A DNA stretch of 20,380 nucleotides, taken from positions 1 through 20,380 of IMG/VR virus record IMGVR_UViG_3300028840_004269; one strand, written 5' to 3'. The position numbers were made by a program, and so were the translations under genes. The stretch is from a virus. Positions 1-8,440 of the stretch are shown piece by piece. Positions within the stretch are counted from its first letter, which is position 1, and each line of letters begins with the position of its first letter. Below the pieces are notes generated by a model, which had not been told where the DNA came from, did no database searches, and saw only the letters and a list, made by a program, of their open reading frames with translations.

Positions 1-924
1 TCCGGTGGTGGATCAAATACTGGGGTAGTGACATATAATTGTAATTTTTTCGGTAATGAATATTTAAAAGGTAAAGAATATAAAGTTTATGTTGGTATAA
101 GTAGAGGTCAATTGGTCAGACAACTATTACAGGAAATCGGTGCCACAAATGTGTTGATAAACTTTACCAGACAAAATGAAATTTTAAATGAAGATACCCA
201 GATTATGCAGAGGGAAACAAATTATAGACTATTATTAAGATTTGCCAGAGAATGGAGAACAGTATTTAGGATAAGTTATGATCCTGCAGGTAATTTGACA
301 GCTTTGTTTGTTTCTCCTTCATTTTTGCAAAGTACTAGTATACCAAAATTGATGAGTGGTGCAATCGGTGGGGACACAGTATTGCTTGATTATAAAGGAA
401 GTATCAACAATGTAATAGAATACACATGGGCTAATAAAGCTGGAGAGGGTGGACAGGGGGACAATGTTAGGATTGTACAGGGTGCTGATGGTAATCCAAC
501 ATTCTTAAGGTATGTGACTAGTGGTGAAACAGTAAAAGTTTATAAGCTTAATGAAGATAGAATTAAGAATAAATTAAGAGGAGCTAAAAATTTTCAAGAT
601 CGAAATAAGCTTATCAAAGAATGGTTAAATACTGATGATTTTGAACAGGTAAAATGGGCATTTGATCCCATAGAGCAATCGACTGCTCCTCAAGGATTGG
701 GGTATACTATGAATGTCAAGATGTTAGGCAATCCTTTGTTGTCTGCACCATTAAAAATTTTGTTTACAGAGACTTTTCCTGTTTGGTTCAATCCTAAGAA
801 TGATAAGACTCATATAGTAAATTACTATGCAAGGAAAGTAACCCATACGATTGATAGAAGTGGTTATAAAATGGATTTAGCTATTATGGATGCCTTTACG
901 ATGTATGGGGGTAGCTTATTATGA
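1..924 (+). CDS. Baseplate hub / late control D-like protein, 5' truncated
   Basis: The reading frame is open from base 1, so the start lies upstream of the window. The GTG at 28 has no ribosome binding site and I do not take it as the start. About 307 residues are visible. The size, the charged mixed alpha/beta composition and above all the position directly before an OB-fold spike gene and ahead of gp25-like and baseplate J genes fit the P2 gpD / T4 gp27 / XkdQ type hub protein. That protein forms the ring that connects the tail tube to the spike. No catalytic motif is expected or seen. The stop codon overlaps the next start (ATGATGA). The function is inferred mainly from gene order, with only weak sequence resemblance. 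Confidence 0.6.
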   Translation, partial: SGGGSNTGVVTYNCNFFGNEYLKGKEYKVYVGISRGQLVRQLLQEIGATNVLINFTRQNEILNEDTQIMQRETNYRLLLRFAREWRTVFRISYDPAGNLTALFVSPSFLQSTSIPKLMSGAIGGDTVLLDYKGSINNVIEYTWANKAGEGGQGDNVRIVQGADGNPTFLRYVTSGETVKVYKLNEDRIKNKLRGAKNFQDRNKLIKEWLNTDDFEQVKWAFDPIEQSTAPQGLGYTMNVKMLGNPLLSAPLKILFTETFPVWFNPKNDKTHIVNYYARKVTHTIDRSGYKMDLAIMDAFTMYGGSLL

Positions 925-1544
925 TGACTGACTATGATTTCTATGGTGAACTTGTAAATGATATAAAGCGTGAGACTGTTTATTTAAGACATTATATAGG
1001 TGAAGTAGTTGATAATGAAGACAGTTTAAAAAAAGGAAGGATTAAAGTCACATTACCTGAATTGGGATTTTTGAGTAAAGATTTATCGATATGGTGTAAT
1101 CCAAGACAGGGACATGGACTAAGTGTACCAAAGGTCGGATCATGGGTAGAAGTTTATTTTATCAATGGAGATCCAGAAAAACCAGTTTATCTATATTTGG
1201 CATCTGAGATTGCTGAAAATACACCAAAGGGTTATACAGGTGACGTAAAACAACATGTATTATTTGAAGATCCAGATGATGAAAATGGATTAATTTTATA
1301 TGAAAATAATGGTACTAAACTTACATTTTTTAAAGGTGATGAAAGTTTTGTATTGGGTGATACTGCACAGACTGAACTTGATAAGGATAAAGATGCAATG
1401 ACTGAATTACAAAATGCTATAAATGGATGGACTCCAGTACCAAATGATGGGGGTGCAGCACTTAAGGCAGCATTAGCAACTTTTTTAGCTAAACCCATGG
1501 CAGATTATTCAAGTATATTAAGTGATTTAATAAAAGGTAAATAA
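921..1544 (+). CDS. Baseplate spike/assembly protein V-like, gp5 N-terminal OB fold
   Basis: A 207-residue protein. Residues about 22-95 have the pattern of the gp5/VgrG/gpV OB domain: a 'GEVVDNEDSLKKGRIKV' strand, then a proline- and glycine-rich middle with 'VPKVGSWVEVYF' and 'GDPEKPVYLY'. The C-terminal part carries 'LGDT' followed by an acidic/alanine-rich segment with 'VPNDGGAALK', a tail common in short phage spike proteins. It would cap the hub and take part in membrane puncture or baseplate assembly. No lysozyme domain is present, unlike T4 gp5. It overlaps the upstream gene by 4 bases. There are two adjacent ATGs (921 and 924); either could be used, with a G-run about 10 bases upstream as the ribosome binding site. 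Confidence 0.75.
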   Translation: MMTDYDFYGELVNDIKRETVYLRHYIGEVVDNEDSLKKGRIKVTLPELGFLSKDLSIWCNPRQGHGLSVPKVGSWVEVYFINGDPEKPVYLYLASEIAENTPKGYTGDVKQHVLFEDPDDENGLILYENNGTKLTFFKGDESFVLGDTAQTELDKDKDAMTELQNAINGWTPVPNDGGAALKAALATFLAKPMADYSSILSDLIKGK

Positions 1545-1958
1545 ATGGCAGAAGAATTAAATTTTGATCAAGCATGGGACATTTTCTTTTATTATGGCAA
1601 AAGTGATTTGGGTCTGGAGAATCAATTTGACTTATACCAAATTATTACTCAACCTAAGAGGTCGCTGTTTTATAATAGAAGAGAATCATCGGGACTTAGT
1701 GAATATGAAAATAATCCGAATGCTTTACAGTTACAAGTATTGGCCAGATTTGATATAGCCAATGCAGTTGCATATAGGAATACTTTAGTGGTTGATGGTA
1801 CAGAAGGTCGAAAAGATAGAAGGATAGCAGTAAGCCAAAATTCTATAGGATTTGATAATAGAAATGGTGAGTTAGATATTAGTATTTTGTATTTCAATTA
1901 TTTTGATTATATAAATCCTAAGATATTCTCATCTCCATTAAGTTCATTGGGAGGTTAA
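1545..1958 (+). CDS. gp25-like baseplate wedge protein (probable)
   Basis: A 137-residue protein that starts directly after the previous stop. It sits between the spike protein and baseplate J, the usual place of the gpW/gp25 wedge protein. Residues about 30-60 ('ITQPKRSLFYNRRESSGL') look like the gp25 'P..GS..F.P.FGS.L' entry. Residues about 90-118 have the later 'RI.V....I.F....G.L.I.I.YF' strand pair. In T4 this protein has lysozyme-like and sheath-initiation roles, but nothing catalytic can be claimed here. The resemblance is weak, so the call depends strongly on gene order. The ribosome binding site (AAAGGTAAAT) is weak, which suggests translational coupling. Confidence 0.55.
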   Translation: MAEELNFDQAWDIFFYYGKSDLGLENQFDLYQIITQPKRSLFYNRRESSGLSEYENNPNALQLQVLARFDIANAVAYRNTLVVDGTEGRKDRRIAVSQNSIGFDNRNGELDISILYFNYFDYINPKIFSSPLSSLGG

Positions 1959-1959
1959 T

Positions 1960-3729
1960 ATGTCAAATAGTGTAAATCCATTAAAATACACAAGTAGAAC
2001 TTTTAATACAATATTGAATGATATAAATAACAATGATGAGTTGGTGGATACTCCTAATTGGTATAAAAATTTAATAGCAGGATTGGGTGATCTATTAAGT
2101 ATGTGGGAAAATGCGAATGCTAATCAAGCTCACTTGAGAACATCCTTTACCAGACAGGCAACGGCTGATTTACTTGAATTAATTGATTATTTTTTATCTC
2201 CTAAGTCCACAGCATCGGGTACATTGTTATTTTATTTAGATGCTGATTCAGTCTCATTTCCTAAGAATATTTTATTGGGTAATTTGGCAGCAAGATCGGA
2301 GGGTACATTAGAAGTTTCATCTCGAAAGTATGAAGCAAGATCAGCAGTAACGGTTAGTGCAACTTCAGAGGGTTTTACTACAGATTTTGCTACTGATAAT
2401 AATTTAGATGTAGCCAGAGTTTATACGACTGGTGAAAAAGTCAGGGTATCGACTGACAATACTTTACCTTCTCCATTACAGGCAAGTACAGATTATTGGG
2501 TAATAAAAATATCAGATACTGAAATAAGGCTAGCCACAACTTTGGCAAATGCTTATGCAGGTACAGAAATTACTTTAACTGATGATGGTACAGGTAATCA
2601 TACAGTAGCTTTATATTCAACTCAGGTAACCTGTTATCAACAGGAGACAATTGACCAGTCTATAATAGGCACAAGTGATGGTACAACAGAATGGCAAAAG
2701 TTTGATTTACCGGATTTAGATGTATTGGAAGATACTTTGATTATTACTATTAATAGTGTCCAATGGACAAGGGTTGATACTTTAGTTGATTCTCTTCCTA
2801 CTGATACCCATTATTTATTAAGATACAATACTGATAATTCGTCTTATATTTTATTTGGTAATGGAACATATGGTGATATTCCTGCCAATTTTGATATATA
2901 TGCTGATTATGCCACTGGTGGTGGATTAGATTCAAATATTAGCACAATAGGTAAAATAAATGTTTATGCGGGTTCAGATGGTGATATATTAGCAGTTTCA
3001 AATCCATCTACATTTACAGGTGGATCCGAAGAGGAAAGTCTTGCATCTGCTAAAGTACTTGGACCACTATTATTAAAAGCTAGAAATAGGTTTGTTACAG
3101 TTGATGATGGTGAATCTCTTGCATTGGATTTTGGTGGAATAGCAAGAGTAAAAGTCAATAAAAATGTCTATGGATTATTATCATGTCAAGTACCAATAGT
3201 ACCAAATGGTGGTGGAACACCTTCATCAGCTCTAAAATCTTCTCTTCAGACTTATTTAATAGATAGAACAATTTTAGAAACAGTTGATGTTCGGGTAGTT
3301 GATCCAACATATAATACTATTACTCCAGTTGTTACTGTAAAGATTGATTCAGGAGCATTATGGTCAACAGTACAAGGATATGTAATATTAGCATTAAGGC
3401 TTCAATTTTCTGAAAGAGGATATGAGATACAGCAAGATTACATATCTAATGGTATAGAGAGTGCTGTCACTATTATAAATGCCGAATGGAGTACTTCATT
3501 TAGTTCAAGTGACTATAATCAAATAGCAACTTTGTTAGATGAAGACAACTTTGAACCAACTGATTTTGGTGTAGATTTTCAGGAATCCGATGTTTTAGGA
3601 TATATAGATACAAATGTTGAAGGTGTTGACTATTTAACATGGTCAAGTCCGGCATTTCCAATAACACAAGCTGATGATGAGATTACTACTGATAATGTCT
3701 TAATTGGTAATGTAACTCAAATTCCTTAG
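1960..3729 (+). CDS. Baseplate J-like wedge protein with an inserted beta module
   Basis: A 589-residue protein. The C-terminal region, from about residue 353, has the Baseplate_J order: 'LLLKARNRFVTVDDGESLAL', then 'GGIARVKV', a Pro/Gly loop, and a helical segment before 'VDVRVVDPTYNTI'. This is the gp6/gpJ wedge component that forms the baseplate periphery in contractile tails. Residues about 140-216 look like an insertion rich in Thr and Asp ('LPSPLQASTDYWVI' ... 'LTDDGTGNHTV'), a beta module I know from assorted phage tail and structural proteins. The start is set by GGGAGG with an 8-base spacer. Baseplate J is confident; the role of the inserted module is not known. Confidence 0.85.
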   Translation: MSNSVNPLKYTSRTFNTILNDINNNDELVDTPNWYKNLIAGLGDLLSMWENANANQAHLRTSFTRQATADLLELIDYFLSPKSTASGTLLFYLDADSVSFPKNILLGNLAARSEGTLEVSSRKYEARSAVTVSATSEGFTTDFATDNNLDVARVYTTGEKVRVSTDNTLPSPLQASTDYWVIKISDTEIRLATTLANAYAGTEITLTDDGTGNHTVALYSTQVTCYQQETIDQSIIGTSDGTTEWQKFDLPDLDVLEDTLIITINSVQWTRVDTLVDSLPTDTHYLLRYNTDNSSYILFGNGTYGDIPANFDIYADYATGGGLDSNISTIGKINVYAGSDGDILAVSNPSTFTGGSEEESLASAKVLGPLLLKARNRFVTVDDGESLALDFGGIARVKVNKNVYGLLSCQVPIVPNGGGTPSSALKSSLQTYLIDRTILETVDVRVVDPTYNTITPVVTVKIDSGALWSTVQGYVILALRLQFSERGYEIQQDYISNGIESAVTIINAEWSTSFSSSDYNQIATLLDEDNFEPTDFGVDFQESDVLGYIDTNVEGVDYLTWSSPAFPITQADDEITTDNVLIGNVTQIP

Positions 3730-3738
3730 GAGTTTAAT

Positions 3739-4410
3739 ATGTTTCCTTATCCGTTTGAAAAATTTGTCCCTGATATTCTTAGGAATAATTTAACAGCTAA
3801 AGGTCAAGCTTTCATTGATAAACATGATGAATATATATTAGCATGGATTGAAGAATTAAAAGAACTTTATTTTGCTAATAAGTTACCTGAACGAATACCA
3901 TTGGATTTTTTAGAAGAAATGGGTTACTTTTTAAATGCAGGATTGATGCAGACTGATACTGAAACCATTAAACGTAAAAAAATTGCAGATGCAGTAAAAA
4001 GTCATAAATTAAGAGGAACGTGGAATGATGATGCCAAAATTAGAATTGATAATATAACTGGTTATAATGCAGCCATTTTTGTTGCTACTCAATCTGATGA
4101 TTCTATAGAAATGGGTCAAACATCAAGTGAAGATGCTACTGTTTATTGGAGCACAGAATCGGGATATGATGGTGCAGATGATAGTTTGGGTACATGGGAA
4201 ATAGGTGATTTTACAGAATACGTTATTGCAGGTAATGTTTACATAGACTGCCATGAAGGTGTTAATACAGCTGTGTTAACTTCAGATCAAATAGAACAAA
4301 TAGTTGTTGAATTAGAGTTTGATGTTGTACCGGCTTATATGAAAGTTTATTTAGGTTATATCAATACATTAGGTCAGTTTATTGTATATACAGGAGGAAT
4401 AATAGAATGA
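3739..4410 (+). CDS. P2 gpI-like tail protein
   Basis: A 223-residue protein directly after baseplate J, the standard position of tail protein I. Residues about 52-95 hold the family signature: an Ile/Pro-Leu-Asp-Phe-Leu start, a helix with repeated acidic residues, 'TIKRKKIADAVKSHKLRGTW', meaning Lys/Arg-rich helix then 'H..RGT'. The rest is acidic and beta-rich and is longer than the minimal family, with a C-terminal 'PAYMKVYLGYINTLG' segment. It is expected to join the wedge to the tail fibres. AGGAG at an 8-base spacing supports the start. The end overlaps the fibre gene by 4 bases (ATGA). Confidence 0.65.
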   Translation: MFPYPFEKFVPDILRNNLTAKGQAFIDKHDEYILAWIEELKELYFANKLPERIPLDFLEEMGYFLNAGLMQTDTETIKRKKIADAVKSHKLRGTWNDDAKIRIDNITGYNAAIFVATQSDDSIEMGQTSSEDATVYWSTESGYDGADDSLGTWEIGDFTEYVIAGNVYIDCHEGVNTAVLTSDQIEQIVVELEFDVVPAYMKVYLGYINTLGQFIVYTGGIIE

Positions 4411-6479
4411 CGATAGACAAATATCACAATCAACAATATAGTGGTAATGTTCCATCAAGAGTTGGTGATAGAAGGTATTCACAAGATAGAGTTAGAGATT
4501 TTTGGTTCCAGATGGACAAATTAGGATTATCATTTGATGATATTATGGGTTTACTTCCTATACTTCTTTCTGGTGGAGTAGTTACACAAGGAGCCGGATC
4601 AAGTCTTGATATTACAGCAGGTTATGGTTATGCAAAATTTAATGTGGAAATACCAGATAGTTTTGCTTCAACTCCACCAACTAAAACTACTGGAGATATT
4701 GAGGCGATGCGAGTATCATGGGGTGCACAAAATGATATAAATGCTTCAAGTGCAAACTGTTCTGTTTACACAGTTGTTGATGATGGTGCAACCGTCCAGT
4801 ATGTGAAGATGAGATATTTGGAAACAGATGGAAATACCAGAAATAGAGCAAAATCTACAGGATCTTATGCCTATGAAGTAACACCAGATTTTGACCTACA
4901 GGTGGATGCAGTCGCTCCAACTGATTATGATATTCTATTGGCAACTTTTACAAGTTCTGGTGGAACATATACGATAACAGCAAGCACAACTCAGGTACTC
5001 CAATTCCCTACGGTAGCAGATTTAAATACTGCATTGATACAAATAGAAAAAAGACAAACTGTTTTATCTGCAAAAACTGACTCAGATGGATATGCAGATT
5101 TCTTAAGTGAAAGTTCTGGACAAATAACTCTTGATACTAACTCAGGGAGTGATCCTGCATATTTGACATGGGCAAAAGGATTTGATGCAAGAGGTGCAAT
5201 TGATTTGCTGAGTGTAATTGAATCAGACCAATCACCAGCAGGATGGGATTTGTCAAGTGAGGACGACGGAGATTGGTATTTATATATTGATAATGATGGT
5301 TCTGGTAATTTAACATATGGAGCAACAAAGAAAGCTCCGCACTATGGAGTTAATTATCCAAATGATTTAAATGCTTTATTGCATTTTGAAGGTGCAAATG
5401 GATCAACCACGTTTACTGATGAATATGGTAATGACTGGGAAGCCTTGAATGATGCCCAAATAAGTACCTCTGAGTCAAAGTTTGGGTCTTCAAGTGTCCG
5501 GTTTGATGGAGGAAACGATGCAGTTCAGGCAACAAATTTTTGTAATAATCATCCAGACGCATTTACAATTGAAATGTGGGTTAATGAAGACAATCTTTCT
5601 GCTACGCGATATTTTCAAGCATGTAGATCGATTTATGGAGTTCAGACTTCAATTGATACAGCAGGCCAATTGAAATTGTTTGCAAGTTCAAATGGATCAA
5701 GTAATGATATAATAAATGGTACAGCTTCTACAGGATCCCCAACTGTTTCAGCAGCTACATGGCATCATCTTTGTGTTGAGTGGGATGGTTCAACTTTACG
5801 AACATATATAGATGGTTCTATTAAACATAGCGTATCTACTTCTTTTCTTGTAAACAATGGAGGAAGTAATGATTTAGAAGATAGATCTTCAAGGATTGGT
5901 TTAAACTATGCAAGTGATGGAGATATGCTTGGATATATTGATGAACTAAGAATTACACATGGATGGGCAAGATACGGTCAAGCTTTTACTGCACCGACTG
6001 AAGCTTTTACTCCGGATACTGACTTCAATTGGTTTGATATTTCAAAAATGCAAATGTATGTAGGGAATCCGACTACTTCATGGACTGCGACTAATAGATT
6101 ATTTGTTGGTCAGGTTAATAAATCCGGATCAAGTTATACAGTAACTAATTATGCAATAAAAGGAATATATGTTACTCCAATTATTGATGGAGAAGTTGGA
6201 AGTACTTACAATTATAATCATAATATTGGAACAACTATAGTCGAAAACAGGGGATTTTTTAGAGCAAATTCTGGATGTCATTGGTCAAGTCTACAAAAAG
6301 TTTATATAGGTGGTACTTATAATGGTAGCACAATAGAAACAACAAAGAATAAACTTACAGTAGATTTTGATACAACGTCAGCTGATAACTTTGGTGGACC
6401 GAATGCCTACGGGAATTTCTCATTTCCAGTTGCAACAAACAATGGCGAAGTTCAAATAATTATTGAAAGAGGTTTTTAA
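4407..6479 (+). CDS. Tail fibre / receptor-binding protein with a LamG-type domain
   Basis: A 690-residue protein rich in Ser, Thr, Asn and Gly. Its N-terminal part (about 1-310) is likely the baseplate-attaching and shaft region. Residues about 315-532 form a concanavalin-like jelly-roll (LamG_3 type): 'LLHFEGANGSTTFTDEYGN', 'FGSSSVRFDGGND', 'FTIEMWV', 'WHHLCVEWDGSTLRTYIDG' and 'GYIDELRITHGWARY' follow in the family order. Such domains bind glycans, so this is the best candidate in the window for host recognition. The last 150 residues are beta-rich and may be the tip or trimerisation part. AGGAGG lies 9 bases before the ATG, which overlaps the previous stop. A small assembly-like gene follows. 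Confidence 0.8.
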   Translation: MTIDKYHNQQYSGNVPSRVGDRRYSQDRVRDFWFQMDKLGLSFDDIMGLLPILLSGGVVTQGAGSSLDITAGYGYAKFNVEIPDSFASTPPTKTTGDIEAMRVSWGAQNDINASSANCSVYTVVDDGATVQYVKMRYLETDGNTRNRAKSTGSYAYEVTPDFDLQVDAVAPTDYDILLATFTSSGGTYTITASTTQVLQFPTVADLNTALIQIEKRQTVLSAKTDSDGYADFLSESSGQITLDTNSGSDPAYLTWAKGFDARGAIDLLSVIESDQSPAGWDLSSEDDGDWYLYIDNDGSGNLTYGATKKAPHYGVNYPNDLNALLHFEGANGSTTFTDEYGNDWEALNDAQISTSESKFGSSSVRFDGGNDAVQATNFCNNHPDAFTIEMWVNEDNLSATRYFQACRSIYGVQTSIDTAGQLKLFASSNGSSNDIINGTASTGSPTVSAATWHHLCVEWDGSTLRTYIDGSIKHSVSTSFLVNNGGSNDLEDRSSRIGLNYASDGDMLGYIDELRITHGWARYGQAFTAPTEAFTPDTDFNWFDISKMQMYVGNPTTSWTATNRLFVGQVNKSGSSYTVTNYAIKGIYVTPIIDGEVGSTYNYNHNIGTTIVENRGFFRANSGCHWSSLQKVYIGGTYNGSTIETTKNKLTVDFDTTSADNFGGPNAYGNFSFPVATNNGEVQIIIERGF

Positions 6480-6480
6480 T

Positions 6481-6798
6481 ATGGGATTTTTTATCACATC
6501 ACAAAACAAATATTATGAAGGTGACAGAGCCAATATAAATGATATAGAGGTCACTCAACGACCATCAAGATTTTATGACTGGAATGGTTCAGCTTGGATA
6601 TTTAATCTTGATATTTACAAGCAAAAGAAAATATTACAACTTGATGAGGTATTCAGCGAATGGTTCAAGTTTAAAAGAACATTGAGTCCACAGAATATCA
6701 GGGACGCTTATTGGGATGGAGTTGATGATATAAATGCCGGTACGAGTCAGTCAGAAGTGGACACTGCTTATGATAATACGATTGGAGGATTGTTTTGA
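6481..6798 (+). CDS. Small tail fibre assembly-like protein
   Basis: A 105-residue protein. I use the ATG at 6481 because AAAGAGG sits 8 bases before it; the longer frame upstream would start inside the fibre gene. It has a 'RPSRFYDWNGSAWIFN' segment (residues about 26-41) like the 'Y..W.G..W' motif of Tfa-type fibre chaperones. A helical, charged C-terminal half follows. Its place immediately after the fibre gene agrees with a fibre chaperone or fibre accessory role. The resemblance covers one short motif only, so the function is tentative. Confidence 0.5.
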   Translation: MGFFITSQNKYYEGDRANINDIEVTQRPSRFYDWNGSAWIFNLDIYKQKKILQLDEVFSEWFKFKRTLSPQNIRDAYWDGVDDINAGTSQSEVDTAYDNTIGGLF

Positions 6799-6821
6799 TT
6801 TAGTTTTAATGGAGGGAGGAA

Positions 6822-7445
6822 GTGGAAATAATAAAAGACCATCGCATAGAAAATAAATGGCACAGGGGATTTAGTAGAGATCAAACTTTTGATCATACAG
6901 GTAAGGTGGTAAAAGTTAATCATGAAGAACCCTATTCAATTGTACTCCATGGTACTGGTGGTGGTGATACATCTGAAGGCATAATAAAATGGATGTTATC
7001 AGGTGGACAATTATCAAATGGCAAGTCACGTAAAAAGCAATATAAAAGAGGTGTAGCTCTATTCCATTATTTGATAGATAGACGTGGTAAAATTGTGGAA
7101 ATAATTGATCCAGATCGGTGGGTATTTCATTCATTGAGTTGGACTAAAGATCGGTTTACCATAGGTATCGAACTTGTAAATCCACATCCTAATAATGGTG
7201 ATCCTTACAATTCACAACAATATGAGTCTTTATTTTATTTAATATTTGATCATCTCTTCAATAAATACCCAATTAACACAATAGTTTCACATCAACGAAT
7301 GGCATATAAATATTCAGGTAAGGAAAAAAACTGCCCAGGGAATTTTGATTATAATAAATTAGAAGATGAATTAACTAATAGAGATTATATATACAGTCAC
7401 AATCCTAACTATGAAAGTTATTGGGGGATCCAAAAAAATGAATAA
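6822..7445 (+). CDS. Endolysin: N-acetylmuramoyl-L-alanine amidase (Amidase_2/PGRP type)
   Basis: A 207-residue endolysin that would cut the amide bond between MurNAc and L-Ala in peptidoglycan. The Amidase_2 fold runs from about residue 38 to 185. His43 ('IVLHGTGG'), His157 ('IVSHQR') and Cys171 ('NCPG') are the expected three zinc ligands, placed as in T7 lysozyme and PGRP amidases. 'FTIGIELVN' (112-120) is the typical central strand. No signal peptide, membrane anchor or separate wall-binding domain is seen, so release needs a holin. The start is GTG with a GGAGG 6 bases upstream; the only nearby ATG is in another frame. The holin-like genes follow immediately. Confidence 0.88.
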   Translation: MEIIKDHRIENKWHRGFSRDQTFDHTGKVVKVNHEEPYSIVLHGTGGGDTSEGIIKWMLSGGQLSNGKSRKKQYKRGVALFHYLIDRRGKIVEIIDPDRWVFHSLSWTKDRFTIGIELVNPHPNNGDPYNSQQYESLFYLIFDHLFNKYPINTIVSHQRMAYKYSGKEKNCPGNFDYNKLEDELTNRDYIYSHNPNYESYWGIQKNE

Positions 7446-7806
7446 TGAAGAGTTACAAATTTTATTAGCTGAATTTAATAGACAATTTGATGAATTGAGA
7501 AAGGATTTGAATAATAGTATCGAAAAAATATCGGATAAAATGACATTATTAGGTGAGTCCAATATTTCATGTGCAAAGGATATTGAGGCTACAAGGATGT
7601 GGTGTGGTGATAAAGTAAAAGAAATGGAAAAAGATATGCATGGTTTAGGTGAAACTATCAGGCATGCAAAAAAAGATGTTTTAAAGTCAACAGCTGAAAT
7701 GATAAAAAATGGTGATTTGATGACTAGACTCATGATAGCAGGGTCTTATATAACAGGTTTATCAGCACTCATAATGTTTTTAGCAAATAAGTATATGGGC
7801 AACTAA
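7438..7806 (+). CDS. Coiled-coil protein with C-terminal TM segment (XhlA/holin-accessory-like)
   Basis: A 122-residue protein. The ATG at 7438 is preferred over an in-frame ATG at 7411: it has a G-rich site 10 bases upstream, and the earlier one has none. Residues about 1-90 are highly charged with heptad spacing and should form a coiled coil. Residues about 95-117 form one hydrophobic segment ('LMIAGSYITGLSALIMFL') with a short C-terminal tail. This layout resembles XhlA-type membrane proteins that work with small holins, and it lies between the amidase and a holin-like gene. It overlaps the amidase stop by 8 bases. The role is inferred from architecture and neighbours. Confidence 0.6.
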   Translation: MNNEELQILLAEFNRQFDELRKDLNNSIEKISDKMTLLGESNISCAKDIEATRMWCGDKVKEMEKDMHGLGETIRHAKKDVLKSTAEMIKNGDLMTRLMIAGSYITGLSALIMFLANKYMGN

Positions 7807-7995
7807 ATGGATTTTACAGAATTTATATCAGATATCACAAGACGGAGTTCATCTAGAAAATTTCTGGTATTGATATTAGGGGTAGCTTTACATTTAAGAA
7901 ATCCGGAGGGATTTAATGGAGATCACGTTGTTTGGGTTTTTGCTGTTTATATGGGTGTTAATGTTGTACAAAAATTTATTGATAAAATGAAATAG
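7807..7995 (+). CDS. Small holin-like membrane protein
   Basis: A 62-residue protein with two hydrophobic stretches, about residues 18-29 and 41-56, joined by a polar turn, and a basic C-terminus ('KFIDKMK'). It starts immediately after the previous stop with no clear ribosome binding site, so translation is probably coupled. In the lysis cassette a small protein with two membrane segments is most likely the holin that times release of the amidase. No family signature is recognised. The first hydrophobic stretch is short for a full membrane span, so single-span topology is possible. Confidence 0.5.
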   Translation: MDFTEFISDITRRSSSRKFLVLILGVALHLRNPEGFNGDHVVWVFAVYMGVNVVQKFIDKMK

Positions 7996-8004
7996 GAGAA
8001 CTAT

Positions 8005-8352
8005 ATGAAAATTGATACATTAAAAAACAATATTGCTAAATATGTGTTTGTTGTAATTATGGCCATATTAATAGTTGTACCAACTGCTATTTTGATGTCT
8101 GGATTTAGTGGTTGTGCTAGAGTCTATTATAAAGATAGTACTCCATCAATTAAGTGTAATTTTGCCTTGATGCTTATAAAGTTAAAAAGTATTAAAGGAA
8201 ATGAGTCTTTTGAAGTTGGACAATTCATCAGGGATTGCTATAATGACTTGAATGTAATCTATTGTAGGGATATAGTGTATGGAGATAAAAAAGTAGAAGA
8301 TGATGAGAATAAGAAATTGGAATTTTTACAATGTCTAAAAGAAAATAGATAG
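8005..8352 (+). CDS. Secreted or lipoprotein-like cysteine-rich small protein (possible spanin)
   Basis: A 115-residue protein. After a basic N-terminus, residues about 13-33 form a strong hydrophobic segment that ends in 'SGFSGC', a lipobox-like site with Cys37 as the possible lipidated residue. Phe at the -3 position is unusual, so signal-peptide cleavage without lipid or a simple membrane anchor is also possible. The mature part has four further Cys residues and a charged C-terminus. Being last in the lysis cassette, it could be an outer-membrane spanin-like lipoprotein in a Gram-negative host. Spanins are not usually Cys-rich, however, and no inner-membrane partner is obvious. AGGAGA lies 7 bases before the ATG. 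Confidence 0.5.
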   Translation: MKIDTLKNNIAKYVFVVIMAILIVVPTAILMSGFSGCARVYYKDSTPSIKCNFALMLIKLKSIKGNESFEVGQFIRDCYNDLNVIYCRDIVYGDKKVEDDENKKLEFLQCLKENR

Positions 8353-8410
8353 TTGCACTAGTTAATCTTTGTAAGTCTTTTAGGAATGCAGGGTATCGCA
8401 GTATTGAATT

Positions 8411-8440
8411 TACCCCCCCGAAATGGGGGGGTATTTTTTT
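8411..8440 (+). terminator. Strong intrinsic terminator ending the lysis/late transcript
   Basis: A perfect 9-bp stem, TACCCCCCC (8411-8419) with GGGGGGGTA (8425-8433), closes a GAAAT loop and is followed by seven T's (8434-8440). It stops + strand transcription between the convergent gene ends. The minus-strand side has only AATTC after the stem, so it is a weaker terminator for the opposite operon. Confidence 0.9.

Noticed and set aside
2575-2600. CTGATGA in coding sequence as a further hammerhead core (also near 630, 3672, 5415 and 17607)
   Set aside because: None is paired with a GAAA and stems in hammerhead order; they are common Asp/Glu codon runs.
7371-7733. Minus-strand frame of 120 codons
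   Set aside because: It lies opposite the well-supported amidase end and coiled-coil gene, has no ribosome binding site and would be convergent with the lysis operon.
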